A DNA stretch of 64,000 bases from an uncultured Planctomycetales bacterium (lineage in GTDB: Bacteria; Planctomycetota; Planctomycetia; Pirellulales; Thermoguttaceae). The stretch spans positions 4,817-68,816 of the forward strand of contig CALARR010000393.1 of the NCBI GenBank assembly GCA_937889015.1. Direction: 5' to 3'. Position numbers and translations under genes: made by a program. Below the pieces are notes generated by a model that had not been told where the DNA came from, did not search any database, and saw only the letters and a list, made by a program, of their open reading frames with translations. Position 1 is the first letter of the stretch; every line of letters starts with the position of its first letter. This document shows positions 6,166 through 14,642 of the stretch, piece by piece.

Positions 6166-9040
6166 CAAACTCCTTGCCTGGAAGCCTGGCCGCGGAGGGG
6201 CCCTTGTCCGCCAATTCCTTCACGGCCGCTGCGGTAAACGGCTCTTGGGTCTTGGTCACGAACTTCGGATAGACCGGCTTGCGATCCGTGTCGGGTGGAT
6301 TGGGTACGATGCGAAATTCGATCCGGAAGGCGTCGGCTTGGAGGTCTATGTCCCCAGACGGTGAGGGCTTTGACGGAAGACGAGCACTCTCAGGCGTGGG
6401 CGTGGGAGCCGCGGCAGGAGTTGTCCGTGCCGGCGGGGCAGGGGGCCTCTCCTGAAGGAAGTCACGCAGCGGTTTGGACGGTGGGGCATTGCGCAGCATC
6501 CAATTGCGCCAGCCTTGGGCGGTTCGCGCGAAGAACAGTACGAGGTACTGGCCACCAAGTTCCTCGGCCCCTGTACACTTCACGACCGCCCACTCGCCCT
6601 CGACAAGGGACTCGGCCGGCCAGAGGCGCAACGGCTTTCCTGTCTTATGCAGATGCCGTTCGCGGATCTCCAGGGCGAACTGGGGCAGGGCTTCGTGCCA
6701 GGCGGGCAGTTGGTCGGTGGCCAATCGCTGGAGTGCGGCTTCGTCCTTGTCGCGAATCGCCGCCAGCAGGGCGATGGCCTGGTCCTCGACAAGGACCTGA
6801 TCGCGACTGGGCACCGGATGGGTATCGAGCTTCTTCAATTGCACCTGGATGGGTGTTGGCTCGCCGCTCTTTGGACGAAACTCGGCGATGAGCAGTGCCC
6901 CATCGGGGCCTGGCGCGGGAGTGCCTACGTGAAAAACGATCTGGCCCGCAACGTCCCGCATCGGGCCGAGCTTCGTGTGGGTGCTCCTTAGCAGTTCCTT
7001 GCCGGTCGTGTCCGTCACTAGGACGGTGAGCGTGCCCCAGTGTGCCTCGCTTTGGATTGAGGCGGTGAAGGGAAATGGGCTAAGCACGCAGGCCAGGTGC
7101 GATTTGTCGCCGATCCTGAGAATCCACTGTGTTTCACGCGAGCCTTGGCCTTCGATCTGGGCTCTGTTTGACGAGACCACCACGCGCTGGATGCGTGGGC
7201 CGCTGCCGGCGGTCGGTGCAGGCTCGGGTTCGTGCTTGCTTGCCGCGCTGCTAAGCCCGAAACCTCGCGTATTCAGAATCACCCGGCCGAGGATCGCCTC
7301 GGGCGCGATGTGGCGCGGTGGCTGGTTCACCCGTTCGATAGGCAGCAGACCGTTCTCGTCCCGGCCGGTGTGGCCGATCCGGCCGAGGTTGAACACGTCG
7401 TTCTGGCGATAAACGACGATGTCGCCGGGCCGATAGGTACTGGTCAGCTTATAGACGAGCACGTAACTGCCTTTGGGGACCTCAGGGCTCGCGGAGTCGT
7501 TCACGGCCCAATAAACCGAAATGACGAACTGGCGCAGCAGCAGGGCCACAATCACACCAACCAGCAGGGATCTTACGATGTCTCGCATGCGCGACCGGTG
7601 GTGGTCGATGCGGCTCCGTCCAAACGCCGCACGCACGTTGGGCTGACTCAACACCACCAACGACCAGATGCCGATCGGCAGTCCGATGATGTTGCCGGGC
7701 GAGATCATCATGGCCAGGACGCTGCCGGCGATGGCCCAGCCGTAACCTTGGAGGCTTTTCATTTTGATCGCGGCGAAGATCATCAGGCTGCTGACGGCCA
7801 GGATTGCCAGCAGGACCCCGGTCGCCGTGCCGGAGGCGAAAGAAGGGATCGCCTCTATGGAAGCGCGCGAAGCAAGCCACAGCAGAATGAGGATCAGCAG
7901 CGGCACCAACGTCCAATTGAGGATGCCCGTGGCCAGCAGCCCGATCGCCGGCCCACGGATCTGGATCCGCGCCTGCTCGATCGCGGCCTCAGGCAGGCGC
8001 GCGTCGGCTGGCGGTATGGCCGGTGGATTGCCGGCAAGCGGACTGGAGGCGATCGTCTCCACTTCGATCTTGACCTGGCTCGCTTGCTGATAGCGCAACT
8101 CAGGTTGGCGCTCCAACGTGCGCAACACGACCTCGTCCAGCCGCACGTCGACCGCCACGCGCTGGGAGGGGGGCGCGAATCGCCCCATGGGCAGTTCGCC
8201 GGTGAGCATCTGATAGAACACCACGCCCAGCGAATAGATGTCGGCGCGATGGTCGACTGCCTGCGGGTGCTCGATCTGCTCCGGGGCCATGTACTGCGGC
8301 GTGCCCATCACCTGGCCGGTGCCCGTCAGCGAGACGTCTGGCAGCGGCCGGCCGACCAGTTTGGCCAGGCCGAAGTCGGCGATCTTCACCCGGCCGCGCT
8401 TGTCGACCAGGATGTTTGCCGGCTTGATGTCGCGATGCACCACGCCATTGTCGTGCGCATACTGCAGGGCTTCGCAGATCTGCGGCACGACTGCCAAGGC
8501 CTCCGGCGCGGAGAGCTTGCCGGCCTGGAGCACTTCCTGGAGTGTCGATCCATCGACGTACTCCATGAGAAAGTAGTAGAGCGGGCCGTCGGCCTGCCAG
8601 GCTGCCCCCGGCTGGTTCTCGGAGACTGGCGATTGAGGCGTGGTCTGGCCGAAATCATACACCGCCACGATGTGCGGATGGTTGAGCAGGGCCATCGCGC
8701 GTGCCTCGCGCGCAAAGCGTTCGGCGAATGCCTCATCGCGCGCGATCTGCGGCTGCAGGATCTTCAGGGCCACGAAGCGATCCAGTCGCTTCTGCCTTGC
8801 CAGGTAGACCATGCCCATCCCGCCCCGACCCAGGAATCGCACGATTTCCAGGTCCGGAAAGTGCCGGGCCAGATCGGCAGGACTGGGCGGGACGAAGACC
8901 TCGGCGGTTGCTGCCGAAGTGCCAGAGCCGGCGGCCTGGCTGCCCAGGCCGATCTCCATAAGACAGCTCGGACAGAGCCCTTGTGGGGCGTCGGCTGCCA
9001 ACTCTGCTCCGCACGCCGTGCAGTAAGCGTTCTCGGTCAT
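5990..9040 (-). CDS. Ser/Thr protein kinase fused to a signal peptidase I (S26)-like domain
   Basis: As read, 1016 aa. Residues 7-26 form a zinc ribbon (CTAC and CPSC). Residues 65-330 are a Hanks-type kinase: LGRGGMGMVYLA P-loop, Lys93, HRDIKPAN (Asp204), DFG at 222, MAPEQ. Hydrophobic segments follow at about 365-391, 405-427, 432-465 and 490-512. Then comes an S26-like module: NDSASPEVPKGSYVLVYKL, RPGDIVVYR, LGRVILNTR. The Ser of SASP sits where the signal peptidase nucleophile lies, but the general-base Lys region reads NLGRIG, so the dyad seems incomplete. The rest is a periplasmic-type region with a Pro-rich linker near 870-905. The last roughly 50 residues look frame-shifted (see 5778-6165). 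AAGGA lies 9 bases before the ATG at 9038-9040. The ECF sigma gene just upstream suggests a signalling pair. Confidence 0.88.
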   Translation of the reverse strand: MTENAYCTACGAELAADAPQGLCPSCLMEIGLGSQAAGSGTSAATAEVFVPPSPADLARHFPDLEIVRFLGRGGMGMVYLARQKRLDRFVALKILQPQIARDEAFAERFAREARAMALLNHPHIVAVYDFGQTTPQSPVSENQPGAAWQADGPLYYFLMEYVDGSTLQEVLQAGKLSAPEALAVVPQICEALQYAHDNGVVHRDIKPANILVDKRGRVKIADFGLAKLVGRPLPDVSLTGTGQVMGTPQYMAPEQIEHPQAVDHRADIYSLGVVFYQMLTGELPMGRFAPPSQRVAVDVRLDEVVLRTLERQPELRYQQASQVKIEVETIASSPLAGNPPAIPPADARLPEAAIEQARIQIRGPAIGLLATGILNWTLVPLLILILLWLASRASIEAIPSFASGTATGVLLAILAVSSLMIFAAIKMKSLQGYGWAIAGSVLAMMISPGNIIGLPIGIWSLVVLSQPNVRAAFGRSRIDHHRSRMRDIVRSLLVGVIVALLLRQFVISVYWAVNDSASPEVPKGSYVLVYKLTSTYRPGDIVVYRQNDVFNLGRIGHTGRDENGLLPIERVNQPPRHIAPEAILGRVILNTRGFGLSSAASKHEPEPAPTAGSGPRIQRVVVSSNRAQIEGQGSRETQWILRIGDKSHLACVLSPFPFTASIQSEAHWGTLTVLVTDTTGKELLRSTHTKLGPMRDVAGQIVFHVGTPAPGPDGALLIAEFRPKSGEPTPIQVQLKKLDTHPVPSRDQVLVEDQAIALLAAIRDKDEAALQRLATDQLPAWHEALPQFALEIRERHLHKTGKPLRLWPAESLVEGEWAVVKCTGAEELGGQYLVLFFARTAQGWRNWMLRNAPPSKPLRDFLQERPPAPPARTTPAAAPTPTPESARLPSKPSPSGDIDLQADAFRIEFRIVPNPPDTDRKPVYPKFVTKTQEPFTAAAVKELADKGPSAARLPGKEFGWFEYATSRSCPLWTSATEMCWRWSSNLPNQENNPGRIRRLRPNGSRLCSAIHSSLST

Positions 9041-9152
9041 GGTCCCGATTCCTTGATGGGCTGCTTTCCTGCTGTAGAAAGAAGCAAACCGGGCCAAAGG
9101 TTACACGGCCCTTCGCCGTGAGTATTGACGGGGACAGGTCTCGACGACGCAA

Positions 9153-9887
9153 CTACAGGCAGCCCAAGAGGTAACGAATCTCCTCGTCGATCAAGGACGG
9201 GTCGTCGACCGTGTGGGCGATTTGGTCGCGCAGCAACTGCCGATAGCGACGGCGGAGGCGATGTACGGCCACCTTCACCGCCCCGGCCGACTGGCCCAGG
9301 CGCACACCCACCTCGGCATAGGTTCCGCCGCCATCGCCTGTCAGGAAGACCTTCAGGGCTGCGAACCATTCGGCCTTGCCCTCAGCCCCCATCTCCCTCT
9401 CCAGCCGCGCCAGCACTTGCTCCAGGACCGTCAAGGCCCAGCGACGTTCGAAGAGCCGTTCGGGCGTCAGTTCGTCGGCCGGCTCCAGGTCGTAGCGACG
9501 GTCGGCCTGGGCCGCATCCAGGGCAATCGGCCGTTGTCCGCCGCCACGCTTCTGCGCACGGGCGCGATCGAACGCATTGGCCAGGAAGTGCTGCACCGAA
9601 GCCAGCAGAAACGAGCGGAAGCGGCCCTTGTCGGGCGAAACCTGGGCCAGCGAGTGCGTGGCCAGCAGTTGCAGAAAGAACTCCTGCGTCAGATCTTCGG
9701 CCTCATGCGCCGTATGACCCCGACGACGAATGAAGGCATACAGCGGGTACCAGTAGAGGCCGCACAACTCGGCTAAGGCCGCCGTCGCACGCGGGGTGGG
9801 GGCTTCTCGAGCGGCCGACAGAATCAGCGTCCAACGCGTGGTTGCGAACTGGGCGTCGCTCGATGGTCCGCCAGCCGTGGGCGACAT
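9153..9887 (-). CDS. ECF-type RNA polymerase sigma factor
   Basis: A 244-aa sigma-70 family factor. Region 2 covers about residues 25-100, including AEDLTQEFFLQLL and RFRSFLLASVQHFLANAFDR. Region 4 carries the helix-turn-helix TYAEVGVRLGQSAGAVKVAV followed by HRLRRRYRQLLR near 195-225. The opening FATTRWTLILSA is typical of the planctomycete ECF group encoded beside Ser/Thr kinases. There is no anti-sigma gene; by analogy with such pairs the adjacent kinase may control it. GGAGGG lies 7-8 bases upstream. The gene begins 21 bp after lutC and is followed 112 bp later by the kinase, all on one strand, so it may be cotranscribed with the lactate genes. Confidence 0.9.
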   Translation of the reverse strand: MSPTAGGPSSDAQFATTRWTLILSAAREAPTPRATAALAELCGLYWYPLYAFIRRRGHTAHEAEDLTQEFFLQLLATHSLAQVSPDKGRFRSFLLASVQHFLANAFDRARAQKRGGGQRPIALDAAQADRRYDLEPADELTPERLFERRWALTVLEQVLARLEREMGAEGKAEWFAALKVFLTGDGGGTYAEVGVRLGQSAGAVKVAVHRLRRRYRQLLRDQIAHTVDDPSLIDEEIRYLLGCL

Positions 9888-9908
9888 GCAGGCCCTCCGC
9901 GCTGAGTT

Positions 9909-10565
9909 CTACTGGCGATCGATCAACAGCACAATCAACCGCTTGGGACCGTGCACGCCCAGGATCAGGATCTTCTCAATGTCCGAGGTCCGGCTGGGGC
10001 CGGTGATCAGGACGAACTCTCCGCGCGTCTGCGGATCGGCCGCACGCTGGGCAATCGGCTCCCAGGCCGCCGGAAGATGCTCGGCCAGGCGGTCGGCAAA
10101 CCCGACCACCACGCAGGCCGGCGGCAAGTAGCACAGCAGCCGATCCTGGGCCGTTGGGCAAGCGATCACCGAGGTGCCGGTGTCGGCCAGCAGCCGATCG
10201 GCCACGATCAGCGAGGCAGGCAGATCGGCCATGCCGGTTGGCGTCCAGTCGGGCTGCGCCCAGGCGATTTGGGGGGCGCCCGGTCCCTCGACCAGTTTGC
10301 GGCACTCGGGCCGGTCCATGGCGGCCAGTTGGGACCAACCCGACTTCGCAGCCAGTTCGGCCAGTTTGGCGCGCGCATCGTCGGTGTCGGCGCAGCGGAT
10401 CACCTCGCCGGCGACGGTTGTCAGTTCTTGAGTGAACCGCTCCGCCATGTCGGCGACCGAGGGTTGCAGACGGGGCCACACTTCGCTTACGGGCGGAAGC
10501 GCCGCCGCCGGTCCGCCTGCAAGCAAGGAACGAATACGCCCCAGTATCACATCGCGGCTGCTCAT
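9909..10565 (-). CDS. lutC: Lactate utilization protein C (LUD domain)
   Basis: A 218-aa LUD/DUF162 domain protein, the third component of the LutABC L-lactate oxidase. MSSRDVILGRIRSLL at the start, LIVADRLLADTGTSVI and FVLITGPSRTSDIEKILILG followed by VHGPK near the end are family hallmarks. With LutA and LutB it makes a non-flavin, Fe-S-dependent complex that oxidises L-lactate to pyruvate. The C-terminus is slightly longer than VHGP-terminated relatives. The gene lies 122 bp after lutB on the same strand, and the gap contains a CACGAAA-type repeat. Confidence 0.9.
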   Translation of the reverse strand: MSSRDVILGRIRSLLAGGPAAALPPVSEVWPRLQPSVADMAERFTQELTTVAGEVIRCADTDDARAKLAELAAKSGWSQLAAMDRPECRKLVEGPGAPQIAWAQPDWTPTGMADLPASLIVADRLLADTGTSVIACPTAQDRLLCYLPPACVVVGFADRLAEHLPAAWEPIAQRAADPQTRGEFVLITGPSRTSDIEKILILGVHGPKRLIVLLIDRQ

Positions 10566-10610
10566 GACTCAGTACCTATCGCGAAATGCACGTGGAATTG
10601 CTCAAAGACT

Positions 10611-10648
10611 CGGGATCCACCACGAAAGACGCGAAACACACGAAAGAC
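10611..10648. repeat. CACGAAA-type short tandem repeat
   Basis: The spacer between lutB and lutC contains CCACCACGAAAGACGCGAAA followed by CACACGAAAGAC: three imperfect 9-base units of the form (C/G)ACGCGAAA or CACGAAAGA. Repeats of this kind are scattered through intergenic regions of planctomycete and other genomes. I see no other copy in the window. Confidence 0.5.
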
Positions 10649-10687
10649 AGGCAGGACATCCGTTAGCCGCCCTCGTCCGCGGTCGGG

Positions 10688-12130
10688 TCACCGGTCTTTC
10701 CTGGTTGCCGACTGTTTTGTGGTTTCTTCCCCATGTTTTCTCCACCAAGCGCGGAAGGACGGGCCGGGGAGTTCGGGCAGTTCCCGGCCGCGGGTCCAGG
10801 CGCCCAACTTGCCGAAGTGCAGCGCGCGCGGCAGCCAGGGAATGAACCGCACGCCTGTGCGCACGGCCCACATCGTGAGGCGATAGCGAAGAGGGCCTCC
10901 CATGGCGATCGACCACGCGGTCCAGATCAGGCGTTCGCTGAGCGAATTCATCGGCGAGCGCTCGTTTACCGCCCGGTGTCGCAGGTGGACAAGCTGGTGC
11001 GGGATGTCGATCTTCATCGGGCACACCTCGGCGCACGCCCCGCACAGCGACGAGGCGAAGGGCAATTTGGCGGCCTTATCCATGCCCATCAGGTGCGGTG
11101 TGATGATCGAACCGATCGGGCCGGGATAGATCCAGCCATAGGCCCAGCCGCCCACGCGGCGATACACCGGACAGGCGTTCAGGCAGGCCCCGCAGCGGAT
11201 GCAGAACAGCGCACTGCGCGCGGCCGGATCCTCCAGCACGTTGCTCCGGCCGTTGTCGATGATGATCACGTAGAGCTTGCGGCCTGGCGTGGCCCCTTGG
11301 AACAGGTGCGTGTAGGTCGTCAGTTTTTGGCCGGTGCCGCTGCGTGCCAGGAGGTTGAAGAACAGGGGCAGGTCGGCCATGCGCGGGATGACCTTCTCGA
11401 TGCCCATCAACACCACGTGGATGGGCGGGGCCGAGGTGGACAATCCCGCATTGCCCTCGTTCTCCACGACCACCACCGTGCCCGTGTCGGCGGCGGCGAA
11501 ATTCGCGCCGGACATGCCCATGTCGGCCTGAATGAAGTCCTGGCGCAGGTGCTTGCGTGCGATGCCGGTGAGGGCCTGGTGCTCGGCCGTATAGGGCTCT
11601 TTTAATTTGTCCTGGAACAGGTGGCCCACATCGTCGGCCGAGAGGTGCAGGGCTGGGGTCACGATATGCACCGGGCGCTGGTCGAGCAATTGCACCAGGT
11701 ACTCGCCGAGGTCGGTCTCGACGGCGCGGATGTTCTCGGCGGCCAGTTTGTGGTTCAGCTCCATCTCTTCGCTGACCATCGACTTGGACTTGACCACCGT
11801 CTTGACGTTGTTCTGCTTGGCGATGTCGATTACGAACCGATTGGCCTCGGCCGCATCTTTGGCCCAGAGCACGGTCGCCCCGCGGGCCGTGATGTTCTGC
11901 TCGAACTGCACCAGCAGCTTGTCGAGATGGGCGATGGCATAGGCCTTGATCTGGTGGGCGCGCTCGCGCCAGTCCTGCCAAGGGGGAATGGCGGCGGCAA
12001 TCTGCCGATTGTGCTTGCTGGAGCGTTCGGTCGCCTGACCGAGGGCCTTGGACCCGGTTGGCTCGTACAGCCCCGCGTTCAGTTCCTTCAGGAACGGAGC
12101 GCCTTCCAACGAAGCGGATTCGTGCGACAT
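10688..12130 (-). CDS. lutB: Lactate utilization protein B (ferredoxin-type Fe-S protein)
   Basis: A 480-aa protein with an N-terminal LUD domain (about residues 60-300; VVVVENEGNAGLSTSAPPIH, HVVLMGIEKVIP). Two 4Fe-4S motifs follow near 305-370: CIRCGACLNACPVYRRVGG and CGACAEVCPMKIDIP. A C-terminal DUF3390-like tail completes the protein. It is the electron-transfer subunit of the LutABC lactate oxidase. The ATG at 12128-12130 has GAAG 6 bases upstream. Gene order lutA-lutB-lutC and same-strand spacing (64 and 122 bp) support one operon. Confidence 0.92.
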   Translation of the reverse strand: MSHESASLEGAPFLKELNAGLYEPTGSKALGQATERSSKHNRQIAAAIPPWQDWRERAHQIKAYAIAHLDKLLVQFEQNITARGATVLWAKDAAEANRFVIDIAKQNNVKTVVKSKSMVSEEMELNHKLAAENIRAVETDLGEYLVQLLDQRPVHIVTPALHLSADDVGHLFQDKLKEPYTAEHQALTGIARKHLRQDFIQADMGMSGANFAAADTGTVVVVENEGNAGLSTSAPPIHVVLMGIEKVIPRMADLPLFFNLLARSGTGQKLTTYTHLFQGATPGRKLYVIIIDNGRSNVLEDPAARSALFCIRCGACLNACPVYRRVGGWAYGWIYPGPIGSIITPHLMGMDKAAKLPFASSLCGACAEVCPMKIDIPHQLVHLRHRAVNERSPMNSLSERLIWTAWSIAMGGPLRYRLTMWAVRTGVRFIPWLPRALHFGKLGAWTRGRELPELPGPSFRAWWRKHGEETTKQSATRKDR

Positions 12131-12194
12131 GGTTGCTTCAATGACCCGACTATGGGATAGGAGAGTCGTGTTCCATCCTTGGTCAGCCCCGTCC

Positions 12195-12974
12195 TCAACT
12201 CGAGGTCTGGCTGTCCAGTAGTTCCGCGATGTGCAGGGTGCGGATGTGCTGCGTTTCCGGCTTGCGACGGAGAATGCCGCCGATGTGCATCAGGCAACTG
12301 ATGTCCACGCTGGCCACGACGTCGGCCCCGGTGCTGGCAATGTTGGCCGCCTTGGTCTGGCCCATGGCCAGCGAGGTGCCGGGCATCTTCACGCTGAACG
12401 TTCCGCCAAAGCCGCAGCACTCTTCCACGTTGGGAATCTCGACGTAGTCCAGGCCGCGGATCTTCTCCAGCAAGCGCAGCGGCTGCTCCACCACGCCCAG
12501 TTCGCGCCGCGTGTGGCAGCCGTTGTGGAAGGCCACCTTGTGCGGAAAGCTGGCGCCCACGTCGGTGACTCCCAGGGCCTCGACAAGGAACTCCGTCAAC
12601 TCGAACACGCGCCGACCCACTTCCACGATCTGCGGATCGGGATCCACGTGGCCGAAAAAGACCCGGCACATGGCCGTGCACGATCCGGAGGGCGAGACGA
12701 TCCACTTGTACGGCCGGAACGTGTCGCAGAAGTGGTGTACGACGCGCTTGGCCTCTTCCCAATACCCCGAGTTGAAGGCCGGCTGGCCGCAACAGGTTTG
12801 CTGGTCGGGGAAGACGACGGGAATCCCCTGCCGGGTCAGGATACGGGCCGTGGCCTGGGCAATCGAGGGATAGAACTGGTCAATGTAACAGGGAATGAAC
12901 AGGGCTACCGGCTCGCCGGCCTGATAGCGGGGGTATTCCCACTCCGGTGGCGAATGCTGCTTCAACTGGATCAT
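12195..12974 (-). CDS. lutA: Lactate utilization protein A (CCG-domain Fe-S subunit)
   Basis: A 259-aa protein of the heterodisulfide reductase B-like Cys-rich family, with two CCG repeats: QQTCCGQPAFNSGYW (about residue 60) and VEECCGFGGTFSVK (about 185). A Cys earlier in each half (FIPCYIDQFYP, HNGCHTRRELG) completes the CX(n)CCG signature. It is the first subunit of LutABC. GAGAG lies about 13 bases before the ATG, so the ribosome site is weak. It appears to be the first gene of the lut unit; its promoter would lie in 12975-13297. Confidence 0.92.
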   Translation of the reverse strand: MIQLKQHSPPEWEYPRYQAGEPVALFIPCYIDQFYPSIAQATARILTRQGIPVVFPDQQTCCGQPAFNSGYWEEAKRVVHHFCDTFRPYKWIVSPSGSCTAMCRVFFGHVDPDPQIVEVGRRVFELTEFLVEALGVTDVGASFPHKVAFHNGCHTRRELGVVEQPLRLLEKIRGLDYVEIPNVEECCGFGGTFSVKMPGTSLAMGQTKAANIASTGADVVASVDISCLMHIGGILRRKPETQHIRTLHIAELLDSQTSS

Positions 12975-13297
12975 GGTCGCGAGCTACTCTCAATCAAGGA
13001 TGGTTCCGTCGAGGGGGTCGCTCCAGCCCCGATACCCTCCGTTATACGGCCAACGACTCCCTCGCGCCTAGTGGCCGACGCGCTTTCTTTGTCGGGTGCC
13101 ACGGGTGGCTCTCACCAGAACTCCCGGTTATGGTGGTCGCCACTGGTGCCGCGCGCGGTGCGTGCCGCAACCTCTGGCTGAAGCGGAAGTGGCACGGTCC
13201 TGACGCCGTCAATGCGGTGCGCAAGAGGCCTGCGCTGGCCGATCCGCGGGGAAGGCCGCGCGAACAATCCCGCGCAATGCTCAGCAGGGCAGCGCGA
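12975..13297. other. Intergenic region upstream of lutA with two small palindromes
   Basis: No gene is seen. Two short palindromic units, GCCACGGGTGGC (13098-13109) and GCCACTGGTGCC (13139-13150), lie 29 bp apart. They resemble the GCCACTGGTGGC-type intergenic hairpins I associate with planctomycete genomes. A TATAAC hexamer on the minus strand near 13041-13046 is a possible -10 element for lutA, but I see no convincing -35. Confidence 0.4.
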
Positions 13298-14464
13298 TCA
13301 CTTGGCCTTCTTCGTGGCCGGCGCTGGCGTCTTCTCGCGCCCGCCGGTGCCCTTGCTCACGAGTTGGCGCAGGCGCACGCTGGGTGCGTCGGCCTTGCCG
13401 GCCAAGACGTCTTCCTCGCGGAACGAGGCCAGCAGGATCAGGCGTTCGCCTGTGCGGTCGAAATCGTAGATGATCCGGATCAGACCGTTCTTGTCCTGCT
13501 GGCCGTCGGGATAGGAGACCTTCGTACGTTCGTCCAGCAGCAAGCCGCCCAGCCAGGTTGCTCCGTCGTCCTTGGACACATAGGCCATCAGATGCGACCG
13601 CCCGGTCTTCTCCAGCAACGGGCCGTGCTTGACCAGCAACAGGTTGCCCGACGCCAGGCGGCTGATGAAGAATCGCGCCGAAGGGTGCTGCAGCTTGGAG
13701 GGCTGCAGGTCGGGCCAGGTCCGGCCTCCGTCCTTGGAAACGCTCTCGGCAATGCCGGACTTCGTGCGTGACAGCAGCCAGATCGAGCGATCCCGTCGCT
13801 CGATGAACATGTGCTCGTCAAAGCAGCGGTCCGCCGGCGGCATGGTGGCGCCGCCGCGGATGGTCCAGGTCTTGCCCCCATCCGTGGAAACCACCATCTT
13901 GGAACTCTGTTCTGTGCGCCAGGTGCAGACCGGCAGGGCCCACTCGCCCCCGGAAAGCACGATCGGCTTGCACATCATCACGCCGGTGGCGATGCGTACA
14001 GGTTTCTCCCAAGCCGACTGCGCGGAGGTGGGATCGGTCAGCACGATCATCCACAGGCCGTCGGTGGCGAAATCCCTTTCCACTCGGTCCGTCCAGGTCC
14101 AGCGCAGTTTCCCGTCTGGAGAGATCCACAACTCCGGGTCGAAGGTCCGCCGCGGGCCGTCGCCGTCGGGGTCCACGACCAGGATCTCTTTCCAGGTCTT
14201 GCCGTCATCGCCACTGGTGCTCAGCACGACATAGTTGTTGCGATCCTCTCCCGGCGTGACCCCGGCGTACCAGGTGGCCCACAGCCGGCCGTTGGCGGCC
14301 ACCGCCACGCTGGGGATGCCCGTGAAGGCCCGGTTCGTCACGGCCTGCAGGGCCTGCGGCGGTCCCACGTACTGCGGCGCGTCGGCGGGAGCCGTCTGGC
14401 CGCTTGCGGTGCCGGTGGTCAACAGCATCAGGGCCAACATACCGGTCAAGGTTGCAGTTTTCAC
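13298..14464 (-). CDS. Exported sialidase-like BNR-repeat protein
   Basis: A 388-aa protein with a Sec signal peptide (VKTATLTGMLALMLLTTGTA) and a six-bladed beta-propeller of the sialidase superfamily. Four Asp-box-like repeats are visible: STSGDDGKTW, STDGGKTW, SKDGGRTW and SKDDGATW. The family includes exo-alpha-sialidases, but planctomycete members often lack proof of that activity and may be rhamnosidase-like or binding proteins. GTG at 14462-14464 is chosen because AGAGGAG lies about 8 bases upstream and the signal peptide follows directly; longer in-frame starts add a non-signal-like basic stretch. The C-terminus is Lys-rich (PATKKAK). Confidence 0.85.
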   Translation of the reverse strand: MKTATLTGMLALMLLTTGTASGQTAPADAPQYVGPPQALQAVTNRAFTGIPSVAVAANGRLWATWYAGVTPGEDRNNYVVLSTSGDDGKTWKEILVVDPDGDGPRRTFDPELWISPDGKLRWTWTDRVERDFATDGLWMIVLTDPTSAQSAWEKPVRIATGVMMCKPIVLSGGEWALPVCTWRTEQSSKMVVSTDGGKTWTIRGGATMPPADRCFDEHMFIERRDRSIWLLSRTKSGIAESVSKDGGRTWPDLQPSKLQHPSARFFISRLASGNLLLVKHGPLLEKTGRSHLMAYVSKDDGATWLGGLLLDERTKVSYPDGQQDKNGLIRIIYDFDRTGERLILLASFREEDVLAGKADAPSVRLRQLVSKGTGGREKTPAPATKKAK

Positions 14465-14642
14465 GCGAGCTTCTCCTCTGGGCGGGTGCCAACGGGAATG
14501 GTTCGGCGGATCGCGCAGTGCCCCGGAATGTGCCGCAAGGGCAGGGCGGAAATCCGGACAGGTGCATGCGAGCCATGATAGCACGGCGCGCATGGCCGCG
14601 GGAACCCAGTCCCGAGATTTTTTCATCCAGGGGCGGCGGGGC

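Noticed and set aside
7232..9121. A 629-codon open frame on the plus strand opposite the kinase gene
   Set aside because: It lies exactly antisense to a well-supported kinase and has the His/Arg/Gln-rich composition typical of antisense frames in high-GC coding DNA.
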